Source: Akkermansia muciniphila
GTDB lineage: Bacteria; Verrucomicrobiota; Verrucomicrobiia; Limisphaerales; F1-80-MAGS106
DNA: 36,444 bases
Reading direction: 5' to 3'
Assembly (NCBI GenBank): GCA_945865375.1
Contig: CAMBEJ010000041.1
Coordinates: forward strand, 1-36,444
In this document: positions 1 to 8,313 of the stretch, in pieces
How the letters are laid out: the number at the start of each line of letters is the position of its first letter
Position numbering within the stretch: the first letter of the stretch is position 1
Notes under the pieces: model-generated
What the model saw: only the letters and a program-made list of their open reading frames with translations
What the model was told of the DNA's origin: nothing
The model's database searches: none
Made by a program: the position numbers and the translations under genes

Positions 1-165
1 GAGGGGCTTCTGTCCGTAGACGTGCAGGCCGAGCTGCATCGCAGCCATCGCCATCGGCGCGTGCATGTGATCGGGCGTGGAGACGTTCACGCAATCGAGG
101 TTCTTGTGCTCCTTGTCGAGCATCTCGCGCCAATCCTGATAGACCTTCAAGCCCAGCGGGACATC
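1..165 (-). pseudogene. Gfo/Idh/MocA-family oxidoreductase fragment (partial)
   Basis: Reading the minus strand from about 165 down to 1 gives an uninterrupted frame. It includes VYQDWREMLDKEHKNLDCV, then NVSTPDHMHAPMA and a terminal GLHVYGQKPL. This is the classic NAD-binding core of Gfo/Idh/MocA dehydrogenases: the 'STPDHMHAP' strand-turn-helix followed by the (C/Q)-K-P-L motif. The fragment lacks its N-terminal Rossmann start, because similarity is replaced around 145-165 by a RelE-like sequence on the other strand. Its C-terminal part lies outside the window. I infer a rearrangement breakpoint that left a broken gene. What remains 5' of position 1 cannot be seen, so a longer remnant is possible. 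Confidence 0.7.
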
Positions 166-354
166 CTCGGCTATCTGGATGAACGTGTGGCGGGCACTGG
201 CGACCCTCGACGCTTTGGTAGGGCTCTGACAGCAGACTTGGAAGGCTTGTGGCGTTACCGCGTCGAGGATTACCGCATTCTCTGCCAAATTCAGGACCGT
301 GAATTGCTGGTCTTGGTGGTGGCAGTCGGCCATCGCAAGAACATTTACCATTAG
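145..354 (+). pseudogene. RelE/ParE-family toxin, N-terminally replaced fragment
   Basis: The frame ending at 354 carries a good C-terminal RelE/ParE toxin signature: QAQRDILGYLDERVAG, then DPRRFGRAL, LWRYRVEDYRILCQI and finally VVAVGHRKNIY. This corresponds to the last ~65 residues of the ~90-residue family, including the conserved Arg-rich strand and the terminal GHR-x-x-x-Y. The sequence upstream of about 145 in this frame reads only as the antisense of a Gfo/Idh/MocA fragment, so the toxin's N-terminal helix is missing. An ORF can be drawn from 22, but its first 40 residues are antisense noise. No antitoxin gene is adjacent. The gene is probably non-functional, although the catalytic half is intact. 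Confidence 0.6.
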
Positions 355-379
355 CACGGCAATTACCGGCGGCGGTGCA

Positions 380-407
380 AACGCTCAACGTTCAACGCTC
401 AACGTTC
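380..407. repeat. Heptad tandem repeat AACGYTC x4
   Basis: Four uninterrupted 7-bp units alternate AACGCTC, AACGTTC, AACGCTC, AACGTTC. The same heptad (AACGTTC, AACTTTC, AACGTTC) recurs at 3330-3350. Both arrays lie outside recognised genes. Confidence 0.8.
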
Positions 408-577
408 CGGCGATGTCCTGAACCGTCTTGAGGAACGTTCCAAAACATTAACCGGGGTTCGTGGGAATGAAAGATCCAATTCCGATCCTGAAGCGGGTTC
501 CGGTGCCAATCCGGTGCTCAATCGGTCGTCTGTCGACTTTGTAGCGGGCGTGCTTGCCAAGCCTGGACCGATCGCTT

Positions 578-1351
578 ATGAGTGGGGACATGTTGGGACT
601 GTTCTCCCCAAAGTCTGCCGCGTGGCATCCGCGATATTCAAGCACGACTGGCCCCACTCCATCGCGTTGTCCGAGCGACGGTTTTACCCTCATCGAACTT
701 TTGGTCGTGGTGGCCATCATCGCGATTCTCGCCGGCATGTTGCTTCCGGCGCTTGGCCGGGCGAGGGACAAGGGCAAGTCCGCCAAATGCCAAAGCAACC
801 TCCGTCAATTGGCTATGGCAGCCATGATGTACGAGGAAGATAGCCAAGTGTATCCGATAGGATGGCCGACGGATGTTTCGGGTGCGCTGCCTCCCATTTG
901 GTATCGGCAATTGCAGCCCTATTTGGGGAGGAACTCCAATGTCTCGGGCCAGGGGGTTTTCATCTGCCCCTCCAGCGTGCAGAAATCTCAAACCGGCGAA
1001 GCATTGCGCGGCATGCGAGAGGGCGGGTTTTGGGGTTTCCTGGCGTACGCCCAGAACGGCTACATCAATAACGGTCGAAAGGACATCGGCTCCCGACACA
1101 TGCAAGACCCAGTGGGGACGTTGCTTTACGCCGACACAGACGGATGGGACGCGTGCCTTTATCCTGACGGCGAATCGAGCGCCAACGTGTGCTACCGTCA
1201 CAGTGGTGGCAACGAGCGAAGCTCCGAGACTGAACGCGGCGTAGCGGCCCAGAAGCGGTCGAAAGGGCGGGCCAACGTGGGATTCGCCGATGGCCACGTC
1301 GAACTTCGGAGGGCTGCGGCAAAACCCCTGTTCACACTCGAGCGCGATTGA
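578..1351 (+). CDS. Prepilin-type N-terminal cleavage/methylation domain protein (type II pseudopilin)
   Basis: This is a secreted, pseudopilin-like protein of about 257 residues. The class III signal DGFTLIELL is followed by a hydrophobic stretch (VVVAIIAILAGMLLPALGRAR), the hallmark of type IV pilin/type II secretion pseudopilins cut by a prepilin peptidase after the Gly. A basic segment and the CQSNLRQLA-type region follow, which is very common in planctomycete and verrucomicrobial DUF1559-like proteins. The C-terminus has FADGHVE, the H-x9-DG-like end seen in this group. The leader before the cleavage site is long (about 34 residues). ATG at 578 was chosen; ATG at 590, preceded by GTGGGG, is equally plausible. 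It stands alone, with no other secretion genes nearby, as is usual for these multicopy proteins. Its exact function is unknown. Confidence 0.8.
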   Translation: MSGDMLGLFSPKSAAWHPRYSSTTGPTPSRCPSDGFTLIELLVVVAIIAILAGMLLPALGRARDKGKSAKCQSNLRQLAMAAMMYEEDSQVYPIGWPTDVSGALPPIWYRQLQPYLGRNSNVSGQGVFICPSSVQKSQTGEALRGMREGGFWGFLAYAQNGYINNGRKDIGSRHMQDPVGTLLYADTDGWDACLYPDGESSANVCYRHSGGNERSSETERGVAAQKRSKGRANVGFADGHVELRRAAAKPLFTLERD

Positions 1352-1448
1352 GTGTCGCGATTGAGTTGACACCCTAATGGGTGACCCCATGGCCCATAGG
1401 TTGCGGGACAGAACGGAATCGGCAGAAGGAACACCGCGAAGCATCAAG

Positions 1449-2222
1449 TCAGGGGCTCTGCTTTGGCACTGAAACGAAGCGCCCCAACAGGATTGACCCC
1501 TGATATAATTCGAGCGTGACCGAAGTGATTTGATAGCGGTTTGCTTTCCCCAAGACGCGAGCCAATGAGGAATCGAGTGCCAACAATTCAGGCGACGCGA
1601 ATCTGCGGGTGAATGACAGGGAACTGATCCGTATTGATCCCGATCCGGTGGAGTCCAATACGCCTTGAAAGTGGTTGGCGGCGCCATGTCCATAAACCTG
1701 CTGCATGCCAGTGGCGAAGTTCAGGGTTGGCGGTGGCTGGAGGTTGACGGCGGATCCTTCCAACATGGTGGCCGCCCAGGATTGGCTCTCCAAAACACCT
1801 GGAACTTCGAGCCGAAAGAACTGGCTGGCCATCCGGACGGGGACAATCACCTGGAACCGGCCTTCCGGGTTGATGATAACGGGCGCCGTGACTCGGTCCC
1901 ACCCCAAAGTAAAACAAATCACTCCCCCGTCGATGGGCGACTCGTCGCATTGCACAGTGTAGGGAGGGAGGGATGAAATGCCGGTATCGGTGAAAGGTCG
2001 GAGAGCGGATAGGAGGATGGATGAAGGTGGGGTATTCGTGGACCAACTGACCACCACGGTATTGGTCGTGGTGGGTTGGATGCGAAGCACGGCAGTGGTT
2101 GTTGACTGCGCCAAGGCCTCAGGCACCGCGCCAAAGGGGATCCACGGCAGCAGCGTGACCAAGGCGGCAATGCACGGTGCGATGCGAGCATGAGCAAATG
2201 CGAGATCGAACGGAGTGTTCAT
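1449..2222 (-). CDS. Secreted hypothetical protein
   Basis: This is a 257-residue protein with a plausible Sec signal peptide: a hydrophobic core IAALVTLLPWIPFGAV and an AxA-type end EALA before QSTTT. The mature part is rich in Thr, Ser and Pro and reads as beta-strands, for example VLRIQPTTTNTVVVSWS. It also has the 'QFFRLEVPG' phrase that often closes small secreted repeat domains in verrucomicrobial proteins. No catalytic motif was recognised. ATG at 2222 is chosen because it directly precedes the signal peptide, although no clear ribosome-binding site is visible. The gene is flanked by the pseudopilin (opposite strand) and the DUF433/DUF5615 pair. It is judged a real gene from the signal peptide and frame length only. 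Confidence 0.5.
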   Translation of the reverse strand: MNTPFDLAFAHARIAPCIAALVTLLPWIPFGAVPEALAQSTTTAVLRIQPTTTNTVVVSWSTNTPPSSILLSALRPFTDTGISSLPPYTVQCDESPIDGGVICFTLGWDRVTAPVIINPEGRFQVIVPVRMASQFFRLEVPGVLESQSWAATMLEGSAVNLQPPPTLNFATGMQQVYGHGAANHFQGVLDSTGSGSIRISSLSFTRRFASPELLALDSSLARVLGKANRYQITSVTLELYQGSILLGRFVSVPKQSP

Positions 2223-2323
2223 GGTGGTGTTGCGTTAGCTTGGAGGGTCCCGCTCACGAGGCGAAAGGGCGTGGGGTCTTCAACCGAACTGACGCTGATG
2301 CCGGTTCTTTCGCGGCGCATGGT

Positions 2324-2656
2324 TCAATAAATCTCAAGACAACCTGCAGTCGCATCATTCTCGAATTCGGCGATAATTGGGTGGTGGTCGCGTACCAACT
2401 TCTCAATGAACGCGGTTTTCTGGTTGCCGCATCGCAACCAGATGAGCTTGGGTGGATGTCCCCGCAGAAGGCTGATGTCGTAGTAATCCGCATCAAGTGT
2501 TACGGCCATAAAACCGTGCTGCCTCGCGTATTCCCAAATCACGCTGTCAACCGCAGTCCCGAATCCGAGCAACCGCGTCTGCATCGAGTCCGGAAGGACG
2601 TCCGCAAGCCGCCTGACCACCTTGTGGCTCAGGTGATGGTCAAACAACAGTTTCAT
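2324..2656 (-). CDS. DUF5615 family PIN-like protein (putative toxin)
   Basis: This 110-residue protein begins MKLLFDHHLS, the canonical start of DUF5615 PIN-like proteins, in which an early Asp (D6 here) sits at the end of the first strand. A second acidic cluster, TLDADYYD, lies mid-protein and matches the PIN-fold metal site. The C-terminal WLRCGN region is also typical (often 'WLRLGN'). Family knowledge: DUF5615 proteins are predicted ribonuclease-like toxins paired with DUF433 antitoxins. The start overlaps the upstream DUF433 gene by 17 bp, consistent with one transcript and translational coupling. The gene looks intact. Activity is inferred only. Confidence 0.85.
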   Translation of the reverse strand: MKLLFDHHLSHKVVRRLADVLPDSMQTRLLGFGTAVDSVIWEYARQHGFMAVTLDADYYDISLLRGHPPKLIWLRCGNQKTAFIEKLVRDHHPIIAEFENDATAGCLEIY

Positions 2657-2882
2657 GCCTGGAGAAAGCGATCATGGCGTTGCGCTCCTTGTCCGCGGCA
2701 TAAGCCAGACAAGCGCGGATGTCCTCCTCCGTCAGGTCGGGGTAGTCGTCGATGATTTCGTGGTGCGTCATTCCGGCCGCAAGCCAGCCGAGGACGTCGC
2801 CCACAGTGATGCGAATGCCTCGAATGCACGGTTTTCCACCCCGCTTACCTGGTTCGATCGTGATGATTTTCTGGTAGTTCAC
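2640..2882 (-). CDS. DUF433 domain protein (putative antitoxin)
   Basis: This roughly 80-residue protein starts NYQKIITIEPGKRGGKPCIRG, a near-textbook DUF433 opening. It continues with ITVGDVLGWLAAGMTHHEIIDDYPDLTEEDI, the helix-turn-helix-like core that makes these proteins resemble VapB-type antitoxins. The GTG start at 2882 is chosen because family members begin here and AAGG lies about 8 bp upstream. A longer frame can be opened from a TTG at 2963, but its extra 27 residues have no family similarity. It is encoded immediately upstream of the DUF5615 gene and overlaps it, the standard antitoxin-first order. Confidence 0.85.
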   Translation of the reverse strand: MNYQKIITIEPGKRGGKPCIRGIRITVGDVLGWLAAGMTHHEIIDDYPDLTEEDIRACLAYAADKERNAMIAFSRHETVV

Positions 2883-2952
2883 AGGCTTGACCTTAACTGC
2901 TTCTATTCCATTCGTCGCTCCTCTTTTTCGCCGACACTCGGAATAAATCCCA

Positions 2953-2971
2953 GGGACAGACAAATTATTGA
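2953..2971. repeat. 19-bp dispersed repeat, copy 1
   Basis: GGGACAGACAAATTATTGA. A copy with one mismatch (G for A) lies at 35798-35816, just upstream of a REP-associated transposase remnant, suggesting a REP-like or element-end sequence. Confidence 0.65.
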
Positions 2972-3329
2972 ATTTCTCAACTTGCGAGCCCTGAAAAGAG
3001 AGAGTCCCGCGTTGCCTCAGTTGTCATCCTCAAGAACGGGTCGATCTCGTTGGATCCTGGTCAGAAACGCAGTCTGGAGAGGGCGGCGATGCTTGGGTAT
3101 CGACCGGTAGCCAGCAAAGACTGACGTTCCGCGATCCGCTCGTCGTCCGCGAAACCGAGAATGCGGACGGTGCCTTCGCCGATTTCCGAGAGCGACTCGA
3201 TGATGGAGCCGTTTCGAGGAGGCTGAAAGCCCGCCCAAAACACGAGCAGGAAACCACGTTGCCAGCCTGCGCACCGCCTGGAGCCGACGTCCCAAGGATT
3301 GAAGTCTACTGCTCAGGGTTTTAAAGTTG

Positions 3330-3350
3330 AACGTTCAACTTTCAACGTTC
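3330..3350. repeat. Heptad tandem repeat AACGTTC-type x3
   Basis: Units AACGTTC, AACTTTC and AACGTTC in direct succession. They belong to the same heptad family as the array at 380-407. Confidence 0.75.
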
Positions 3351-3788
3351 ACGCACCGCGAGCGGGTCATTTCCGTGCGCCGAGCCCGGAGCGGAAAAGG
3401 TGCGGCGGGCTTCGCGCCAGGAAGCGATCCTCACGCAGCGTTCCAGCAAGGCGACACCCAGCGTAGGCTGACAGTCGATGATGACATACTCAAAGCCCGT
3501 GAGCTCTTCCAAAGCTTGAAAGGAAGTGGGGTCAGCCAATAGTCTCGTTAACTCCAAATCCGTTCCCTCCCCACTGCAGCATCCCGATTGAGGGAAGTTG
3601 CCTGAACCCGATCGTCTCACGTTCGGTGGGACCATAGCCACGAGCCCCTTCTGAGGGAGCGGGAGCAGCCCAGAGCAACAAAGCACCTTGTGCCTTCCCT
3701 CGTCCTTTGTTAGGTTGCGCCATCGCTGATGCCTCTCCGATCATGGGCGGGCATCAAACCACCTGAAGAAATCAGGAAAAACGACACT

Positions 3789-4394
3789 ATGGCTTACGAA
3801 CTGCCCTCACTGCCCTACGCTAAAGACGCGCTCGAACCTCACATCGACGCCGCCACGATGGAGATTCATCATGGCAAACACCATAACGCCTACGTCACGA
3901 ATTTGAACAAGGCCATCGCCGGAAAAGCCGACCTTGAGGATAAATCCATTGAAGCGTTGATCTCGAACCTCGACTCCGTTCCCGCCGAAGTAAGAAACGT
4001 CGTTCGCAACAATGGCGGAGGCCATGCGAACCACTCACTCTTCTGGCGCACCCTCGGCCCCGGCGCAGGAGGGGCTCCGACAGGAAAACTTGCCGAGGCC
4101 ATCACCACCGCTTTTGGCAGTTTCGATGTCTTCAAAGAAAAATTTGAAGCGGGAGGGCTCGGCCGCTTCGGGAGCGGCTGGGTTTGGTTGATCGTTAACA
4201 AAAAAGGAAGTCTCGAGATCGCCACCACGCCCAACCAGGACAGCCCAATCATGGAAGGCAACAAACCTCTTCTGGGCTGTGATGTCTGGGAGCACGCCTA
4301 CTATCTGAAATACCAAAACAGGCGCGCCGATTATCTCAAGGCCTTCTGGAACGTCGTGAACTGGGACGCTGTCAGCAAGCACTTCGGAGCCTGA
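3789..4394 (+). CDS. sodA: Superoxide dismutase [Fe/Mn]
   Basis: This 201-residue iron/manganese superoxide dismutase converts superoxide to oxygen and hydrogen peroxide in the cytoplasm. It opens with [20 protein letters not shown] and has the N-terminal ligand region [12 protein letters not shown] (H27). The second His is in [10 protein letters not shown], and the C-terminal Asp/His ligands are in [12 protein letters not shown]. All four metal ligands are therefore present at normal spacing, and the length is typical. ATG at 3789 is preferred over an upstream in-frame ATG at 3729, because family members start here and AGGAAA lies upstream. Metal choice (Fe or Mn) cannot be settled from sequence alone; the [10 protein letters not shown] motif fits either. 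The gene is monocistronic and convergent with the DUF1080 gene. Confidence 0.95.
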   Translation: MAYELPSLPYAKDALEPHIDAATMEIHHGKHHNAYVTNLNKAIAGKADLEDKSIEALISNLDSVPAEVRNVVRNNGGGHANHSLFWRTLGPGAGGAPTGKLAEAITTAFGSFDVFKEKFEAGGLGRFGSGWVWLIVNKKGSLEIATTPNQDSPIMEGNKPLLGCDVWEHAYYLKYQNRRADYLKAFWNVVNWDAVSKHFGA

Positions 4395-4432
4395 CGGTTC
4401 AAGCTCTTCGTCCTACTCTTTTTTCGAGTTCA

Positions 4433-4459
4433 GGGGCGGCGGGGTTCTTCTGCCGCCCC
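4433..4459. terminator. GC-rich hairpin between convergent genes
   Basis: GGGGCGGC and GCCGCCCC form a perfect 8-bp stem with an 11-nt loop. It sits between the ends of the superoxide dismutase (+) and the DUF1080 gene (-). A T-run precedes it on the plus strand and there is no clear T-tract after it, so it may act mainly for minus-strand transcripts or only as a barrier. Confidence 0.5.
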
Positions 4460-4531
4460 AGCCACTTTGACCCGATGCGGATGGATGTTCCGCTCACCCA
4501 TGCCCATCCAACTTCCCCTCTTTTTCCTGGG

Positions 4532-5317
4532 TCACTTCTTGAATTCCGTTTCGGCTTTCTTCAGGTTCAGCTCCTTGATCCAGATGTTCCGATACCGCAC
4601 ATCGTGTCCCTCACATTGCAACTTCACTCCCCCGGGAACGTCCGTGATGCCCTTGCCTCCGTCGTTGCCTCCGTCGATGCCTGATCTCGACCCGCCCCAA
4701 ACCTGGCTGATTGCCTGATTGACGTGCGCTTTAACTCCGTTGAAATACATCGTGACCAGCGCCTTTTCGATCCGCTTTCCCTCTTTGAACCGAGCGGCAC
4801 GAAACACGATGTCGTAGGAGTTCCATTTTTTAAGTCCTTTATACAAATGATAAGGCGAGGGTGATTCATTGATAACCGCTCCCATTCCATGGCTGGTTTT
4901 GTCGCCGTCCATGACCTGAATCTCGTACCGGTTTTGGAGGTAAACACCGCTGTTACCTCCCTCGTTCATCACACAGAACTCGACGTGTAAACGGAAGTCG
5001 CGATAGGCCTTTTTGGTCACGATGTCCGCAGTCCCATATTTCCCGCCTGCGGCGACAGGATCATCGGTCTTCACAACCGTGCCCTTGTCCACGGGATCCT
5101 CCACCACTTTCCATTTGATGGGCGGCGCCGATTTGAACCCCGGCCCTTCCCAATAGGTCCACTTTTCATCCAACAGCTTCCGAGAGCCGTCCATGAGCAT
5201 CTCCGCTCCTTTAAGAGGCCGTGCGCCGACTCCTACCCCAGCCACGGCAACCGAACGGAGGCCGAAAGCGAGCCCGACAAAAACTACAATCAGAAAACCG
5301 CGCCATACAATTTTCAT
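4532..5317 (-). CDS. DUF1080 (3-keto-disaccharide hydrolase-type) secreted protein
   Basis: This is an exported protein of 261 residues with a hydrophobic N-terminal signal (KIVWRGFLIVVFVGLAFGL). The DUF1080 fold follows: FRLHVEFCVMNEGGNSGVYLQNRYEIQVMD in the middle (GNSGVYLQ.RYE is the family's best-conserved strand pair), then WNSYDIVFRAARF and a final VRYRNIWIKEL. DUF1080 proteins are concanavalin-like beta-sandwiches; some hydrolyse 3-keto-glycosides and many are uncharacterised. They are strongly amplified in Planctomycetes and Verrucomicrobia. ATG at 5317 is chosen because it directly begins the signal peptide and has AAAGG upstream. A longer frame from 5344 adds nine residues with no signal value. 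It has no partner gene next to it. Confidence 0.85.
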   Translation of the reverse strand: MKIVWRGFLIVVFVGLAFGLRSVAVAGVGVGARPLKGAEMLMDGSRKLLDEKWTYWEGPGFKSAPPIKWKVVEDPVDKGTVVKTDDPVAAGGKYGTADIVTKKAYRDFRLHVEFCVMNEGGNSGVYLQNRYEIQVMDGDKTSHGMGAVINESPSPYHLYKGLKKWNSYDIVFRAARFKEGKRIEKALVTMYFNGVKAHVNQAISQVWGGSRSGIDGGNDGGKGITDVPGGVKLQCEGHDVRYRNIWIKELNLKKAETEFKK

Positions 5318-5667
5318 AAAGAAACCTTTGGAAGACCCCGACAATCGACAACCGAGCCACGTGCGAAACTGACTTCACCGCTTTTCTAGAAAAAGCGCGA
5401 GCCTTTTGTTGGCAGCCCTGGGCCACAACTGAAATTCGCGTATTCCGAAGTTTTCGGTAAAGATGGGTTAGGGACAAGGGATTGAACCTTGCCCCCTACC
5501 CCATTCGATGATCGTCCACGTTGCGTTTAAACCTTACTTCCCTGAACTCAATCGCGTGCTCAACCTCCCCGCAATGAACAGGGTTGAAGGGCGTTATGTC
5601 TTCAAAGAGAACATTCGTGAGGGATCATCGCCGCGATTCACGTCCAAAAGGTCGAGCGCCTCCCGGC
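5318..5667. other. Intergenic region (350 bp), nothing recognised
   Basis: The stretch lies between the ends of two minus-strand genes. It must hold the DUF1080 promoter. No coding frame, RNA gene or repeat could be supported. Confidence 0.5.
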
Positions 5668-6681
5668 TCACTCACATTCTTTCCTACACGGTTCAACCAG
5701 GAACAACCCTTCGTCCTCGGACACACTGACCCACGAATCCATAACTCTCATCCCATGCTGGCGACACAATTGATCCACGATCTTCGGGGTGTGGCGGTAC
5801 GAAAAAAAAAGCCGGAACCGCTCGCCTGAGGCAAAAGAAAACGCCTCGCCTTCACAGTCAAGGTGGCGATCCTTTTCGAACGTAAACTCCCCTTCGATGC
5901 GCAGCAGCCCGCTCCCTAGGGGCCATTCCCTAATGGCAAACGACAGACTCCCATCATCCGGATCCACACCCACATTGAACAGGCTCGCCAACAGCCATTC
6001 ACGAGTCAAGGGGTTGTCGTACTGGGGCTGGACGCGTTCGACACCTCGACGATAGGATGAACCCGGCGCCAGATTCGCGCTCATCAAGAGCACGTCCGCA
6101 TCGCCCAGGATGCTTGCCAGCCTTGGGAACACGCGGCCGCTGTCACAATTCGGGAGCATCCCGAAAAAGCAAACCACCCGCGGCACCGCCGCGCGGGTAA
6201 CTCCCCTTAGGGCCTCCTCCCAATCCGGCTCGGCCTCAAGGTCCATGACCACTGGTGCGCAGCGTTGCGCACTCATACCTGCTTCCACCACTGCGGCCCT
6301 CGACAAGATGCTTAATCCAGGGCTGACATCCACTGGGATATACCGGTAATGAACATCGGGATTGCGGGCGTGCAGAGCTCTCACCAGCGTCGCATCCTTT
6401 CGTCCACCGCCCGACCCCAAGCTCACGACATCCAAGTCACCCGAGACAGCCATCCGCTTCGCCACCTGGGCGAACCCGGAAGCGTACATCTCCTCGCAGC
6501 CCTCATCACGTCGAGCCGGCGAATACGAATCATGCACCCGCAACCAAGCCGACGCCTGGCGAGGTGTGTCGTAATGGAACTTATGGTTCATCATCCGCGT
6601 TCGCAGCGACTCCCGCAACTGCTCCGACACAGCGGCGGGAAACTGACTTGGATGAATGACCACGGATACAGAATTGACCAT
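5668..6681 (-). CDS. EgtD-like SAM-dependent methyltransferase
   Basis: This is a class I SAM methyltransferase of 337 residues. Motif I, VVSLGSGGGRKD (about residues 85-96), binds SAM and is followed by the acidic strand YIPVDVSPGLSILSRAAV, where 'PVDVS' is typical of the EgtD/DUF2260-type histidine-specific methyltransferase superfamily. Further blocks are VVCFFGMLPNCD, LLMSANLAPG, the middle ANP-like region, and FRLFFSYRHTPKIVDQL near the end. The EgtD fold methylates amino groups of histidine or histidine-like substrates, but the substrate here is unknown. ATG at 6681 is chosen. A TTG at 6747 would overlap the upstream gene's stop (TTGA), so coupling to the small upstream gene is also possible. 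It is transcribed away from the exporter and olefin cluster. Confidence 0.7.
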   Translation of the reverse strand: MVNSVSVVIHPSQFPAAVSEQLRESLRTRMMNHKFHYDTPRQASAWLRVHDSYSPARRDEGCEEMYASGFAQVAKRMAVSGDLDVVSLGSGGGRKDATLVRALHARNPDVHYRYIPVDVSPGLSILSRAAVVEAGMSAQRCAPVVMDLEAEPDWEEALRGVTRAAVPRVVCFFGMLPNCDSGRVFPRLASILGDADVLLMSANLAPGSSYRRGVERVQPQYDNPLTREWLLASLFNVGVDPDDGSLSFAIREWPLGSGLLRIEGEFTFEKDRHLDCEGEAFSFASGERFRLFFSYRHTPKIVDQLCRQHGMRVMDSWVSVSEDEGLFLVEPCRKECE

Positions 6682-6743
6682 GGTTAGATTGACTTCTGGA
6701 TGCGGTGACACTTTCCTCAGGCGGTCTCGCCAACTCTTTAAGA

Positions 6744-7034
6744 TCAAAAATACTGGCGGAACTCCTCAAGGTTTTGTTCCACAGAAAACTGCATGCCTAT
6801 CGAGAGCGTGGACAAGGTTTCCATGGCATTGAGGTTGGAGTCCCCGGTGACAACGCATTGCAGCCGCTCTTTAAAACACTTATCCAGGCGAGTCCAAAGC
6901 CCATGGTCCATCCGATCCTGATCGGGACCATAAACTCGGCCACGGTCCACTTCAAAATCCAACGCACGTCCGTCCGTCAAAGTGACTGTGTATCGGACGA
7001 GATCCGGGCTCATGCCCGTTCCAGGGGAGTTCAT
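6744..7034 (-). CDS. Small conserved-looking hypothetical protein
   Basis: This frame of about 96 residues contains DLVRYTVTLTDGRALDFEVD followed by WTRLDKCFKERLQCVVTGD. That pattern suggests a small alpha/beta domain in which a 'TDGR.l.FevD' strand pair opens the protein, as in several short domain-of-unknown-function families. I do not assign a named family. The frame ends at the possible TTG start of the methyltransferase (4-bp overlap), so the two are probably one minus-strand unit. ATG at 7034 is chosen; the frame stays open upstream to a TTG at 7142, but the extra residues are proline-rich and doubtful. Function is unknown. Confidence 0.5.
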   Translation of the reverse strand: MNSPGTGMSPDLVRYTVTLTDGRALDFEVDRGRVYGPDQDRMDHGLWTRLDKCFKERLQCVVTGDSNLNAMETLSTLSIGMQFSVEQNLEEFRQYF

Positions 7035-7356
7035 AGCAGGAAACCTAGGTTGATCAAGGGTCAGGGGTGTCGGTGCGGGAGGTTGTGCCTGTTCGTCATG
7101 GATCGACACGATACCGGCACGGCGGGGTATGGAACAAGACAAAACCCGTCGTTTCCCGGCGGTTCAGTTCACAAGCCGGCGGCTTCTCACGATGTTTTGT
7201 GGGGACGCCGGGAGCCGCTTCGGAGAAGGAAATGGGCCTTGTGTGGACTTCCTTTGCGCGCCTATCGTGGCGGGGCTTGGAACGGAATGGAAATGAGACC
7301 GAGGAACTCCGCACTTCAAGCATTGAGTGGGAACACAATGAGCAAGAACCGATGCG
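7035..7356. other. Divergent intergenic region
   Basis: About 320 bp separate the minus-strand small protein/methyltransferase pair from the plus-strand exporter genes. The promoters for both directions should lie here. No confident -35/-10 pair or operator could be read by eye. Confidence 0.5.
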
Positions 7357-8313
7357 GTGGCAAAGCACCGAGTGCGCTATGGGCCTGCCTGCCTGCTGGC
7401 GGCGACTGCGGGCTGCCAGCGTCCACAGACTCCGTCATGGCAGGGTTACATTGAAGGGGATTTCGTTTACGTAGCGTCCCCGTTGGCCGGCCGACTCGAA
7501 AAACTGAGCGCCCCACGTGGCACACGGCTCACCAATGGAGCCCCTCTCTTTGCACTTGAAGCCACAGCAGAATCGGCCAGCCAGCGGGAAGCGTCGGCTA
7601 GGACCAGCCAGGCCAGAGCCCGCATGGAGGATCTCCGCAAAGGTCAACGGCCCGAAGAGATTGCGGCAATGACGGCGCGACTGGAACAGGCAAGGGCAAT
7701 GGCGCGCCTCTCCGAAACCCACCTGGATCGCGTCACTCGCCTCAAAGCCTCGGGCGCGGCGGCGGATGACGATTTCGATCGCGCTCGATTCTCCCACGAG
7801 GCCGGGGCGCGTCTGGTCGCAGAGATCGAAGCCCAGCTCAGCGTGGCGCGACTGGGAGCACGAGTGGATACCATCGCGGCGGCCGAATCAGACGTGGCTG
7901 CGGCGGACGCCGCGCTCGAGCGCGCCAATTGGGCGGTGGCTCAAAAAACGCAGAACGCCCCCACCGCAGCCGTGGTTTATGATCATCTCTACCTCGAGGG
8001 CGAATACGTGCCCGCTGGAGCACCGGTCGTATCGCTGCTGCCGCCGGGCAACATCCGGGTCCGTTTCTTCGTGCCGGACGCCAGCTTCTCCAGCCTCGCC
8101 GCAGGCGCCTCAGTCAGGGTCAGGATTTCCGGTCGGCCAGAGCCTCTGCCTGCCCGCATTACATACCTTTCGCCAAAGCCTGAATACACTCCCCCGGTGC
8201 TTTATAACCGCGAGAACCGCTCCAAACTCCTCTTCATGGTCGAAGCCACCCCCGAGGACCGCCCCAGCGGCGGAGAACTTCATCCCGGCCAGCCCGTCGA
8301 TGTGTTTCGATGA
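7357..8313 (+). CDS. HlyD-family membrane fusion protein (ABC exporter subunit)
   Basis: This 318-residue periplasmic adaptor has an N-terminal signal ending AATAGC, a lipobox-like site, so it may be a lipoprotein. After the first biotinyl-lipoyl half (GDFVYVASPLAGRLEKLSAPRG) comes a long Ala/Glu/Arg-rich alpha-helical hairpin, about residues 65-190. The second lipoyl half follows (AAVVYDHLYLEGEYVPAGAPVV), then a beta-barrel (RVRFFVPDASFSSLAAGASVRV). This order is that of YbhG/YhiI-type adaptors that couple ABC-2 exporters to the outer membrane. The start codon is GTG at 7357; other ATGs nearby are out of frame. The stop overlaps the ATPase start (ATGA), so the three exporter genes form an operon. 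The substrate is unknown. Confidence 0.85.
   Translation: MAKHRVRYGPACLLAATAGCQRPQTPSWQGYIEGDFVYVASPLAGRLEKLSAPRGTRLTNGAPLFALEATAESASQREASARTSQARARMEDLRKGQRPEEIAAMTARLEQARAMARLSETHLDRVTRLKASGAAADDDFDRARFSHEAGARLVAEIEAQLSVARLGARVDTIAAAESDVAAADAALERANWAVAQKTQNAPTAAVVYDHLYLEGEYVPAGAPVVSLLPPGNIRVRFFVPDASFSSLAAGASVRVRISGRPEPLPARITYLSPKPEYTPPVLYNRENRSKLLFMVEATPEDRPSGGELHPGQPVDVFR

Larger units (their letters stand above)
2883..3788. other. 906-bp stretch without a supported gene
   Basis: The region between the DUF433 gene and the superoxide dismutase holds short repeats (2953-2971 and 3330-3350) and several overlapping short frames, none with a convincing family match. One minus-strand frame (3686-3342) contains FEYVIIDCQPTLG, which superficially resembles a ParA Walker B strand, but nothing else in it fits ParA. 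This is most likely decayed accessory DNA plus the dismutase promoter region. Confidence 0.5.

Noticed and set aside
638..1693. Long minus-strand frame across the pseudopilin gene
   Set aside because: Antisense shadow of a clear prepilin-type gene, with no family motifs.
3342..3686. Minus-strand frame with a ParA-like VIIDCQP strand
   Set aside because: Only one short hydrophobic-Asp motif fits. No Walker A or other ParA blocks, and the rest is low complexity.
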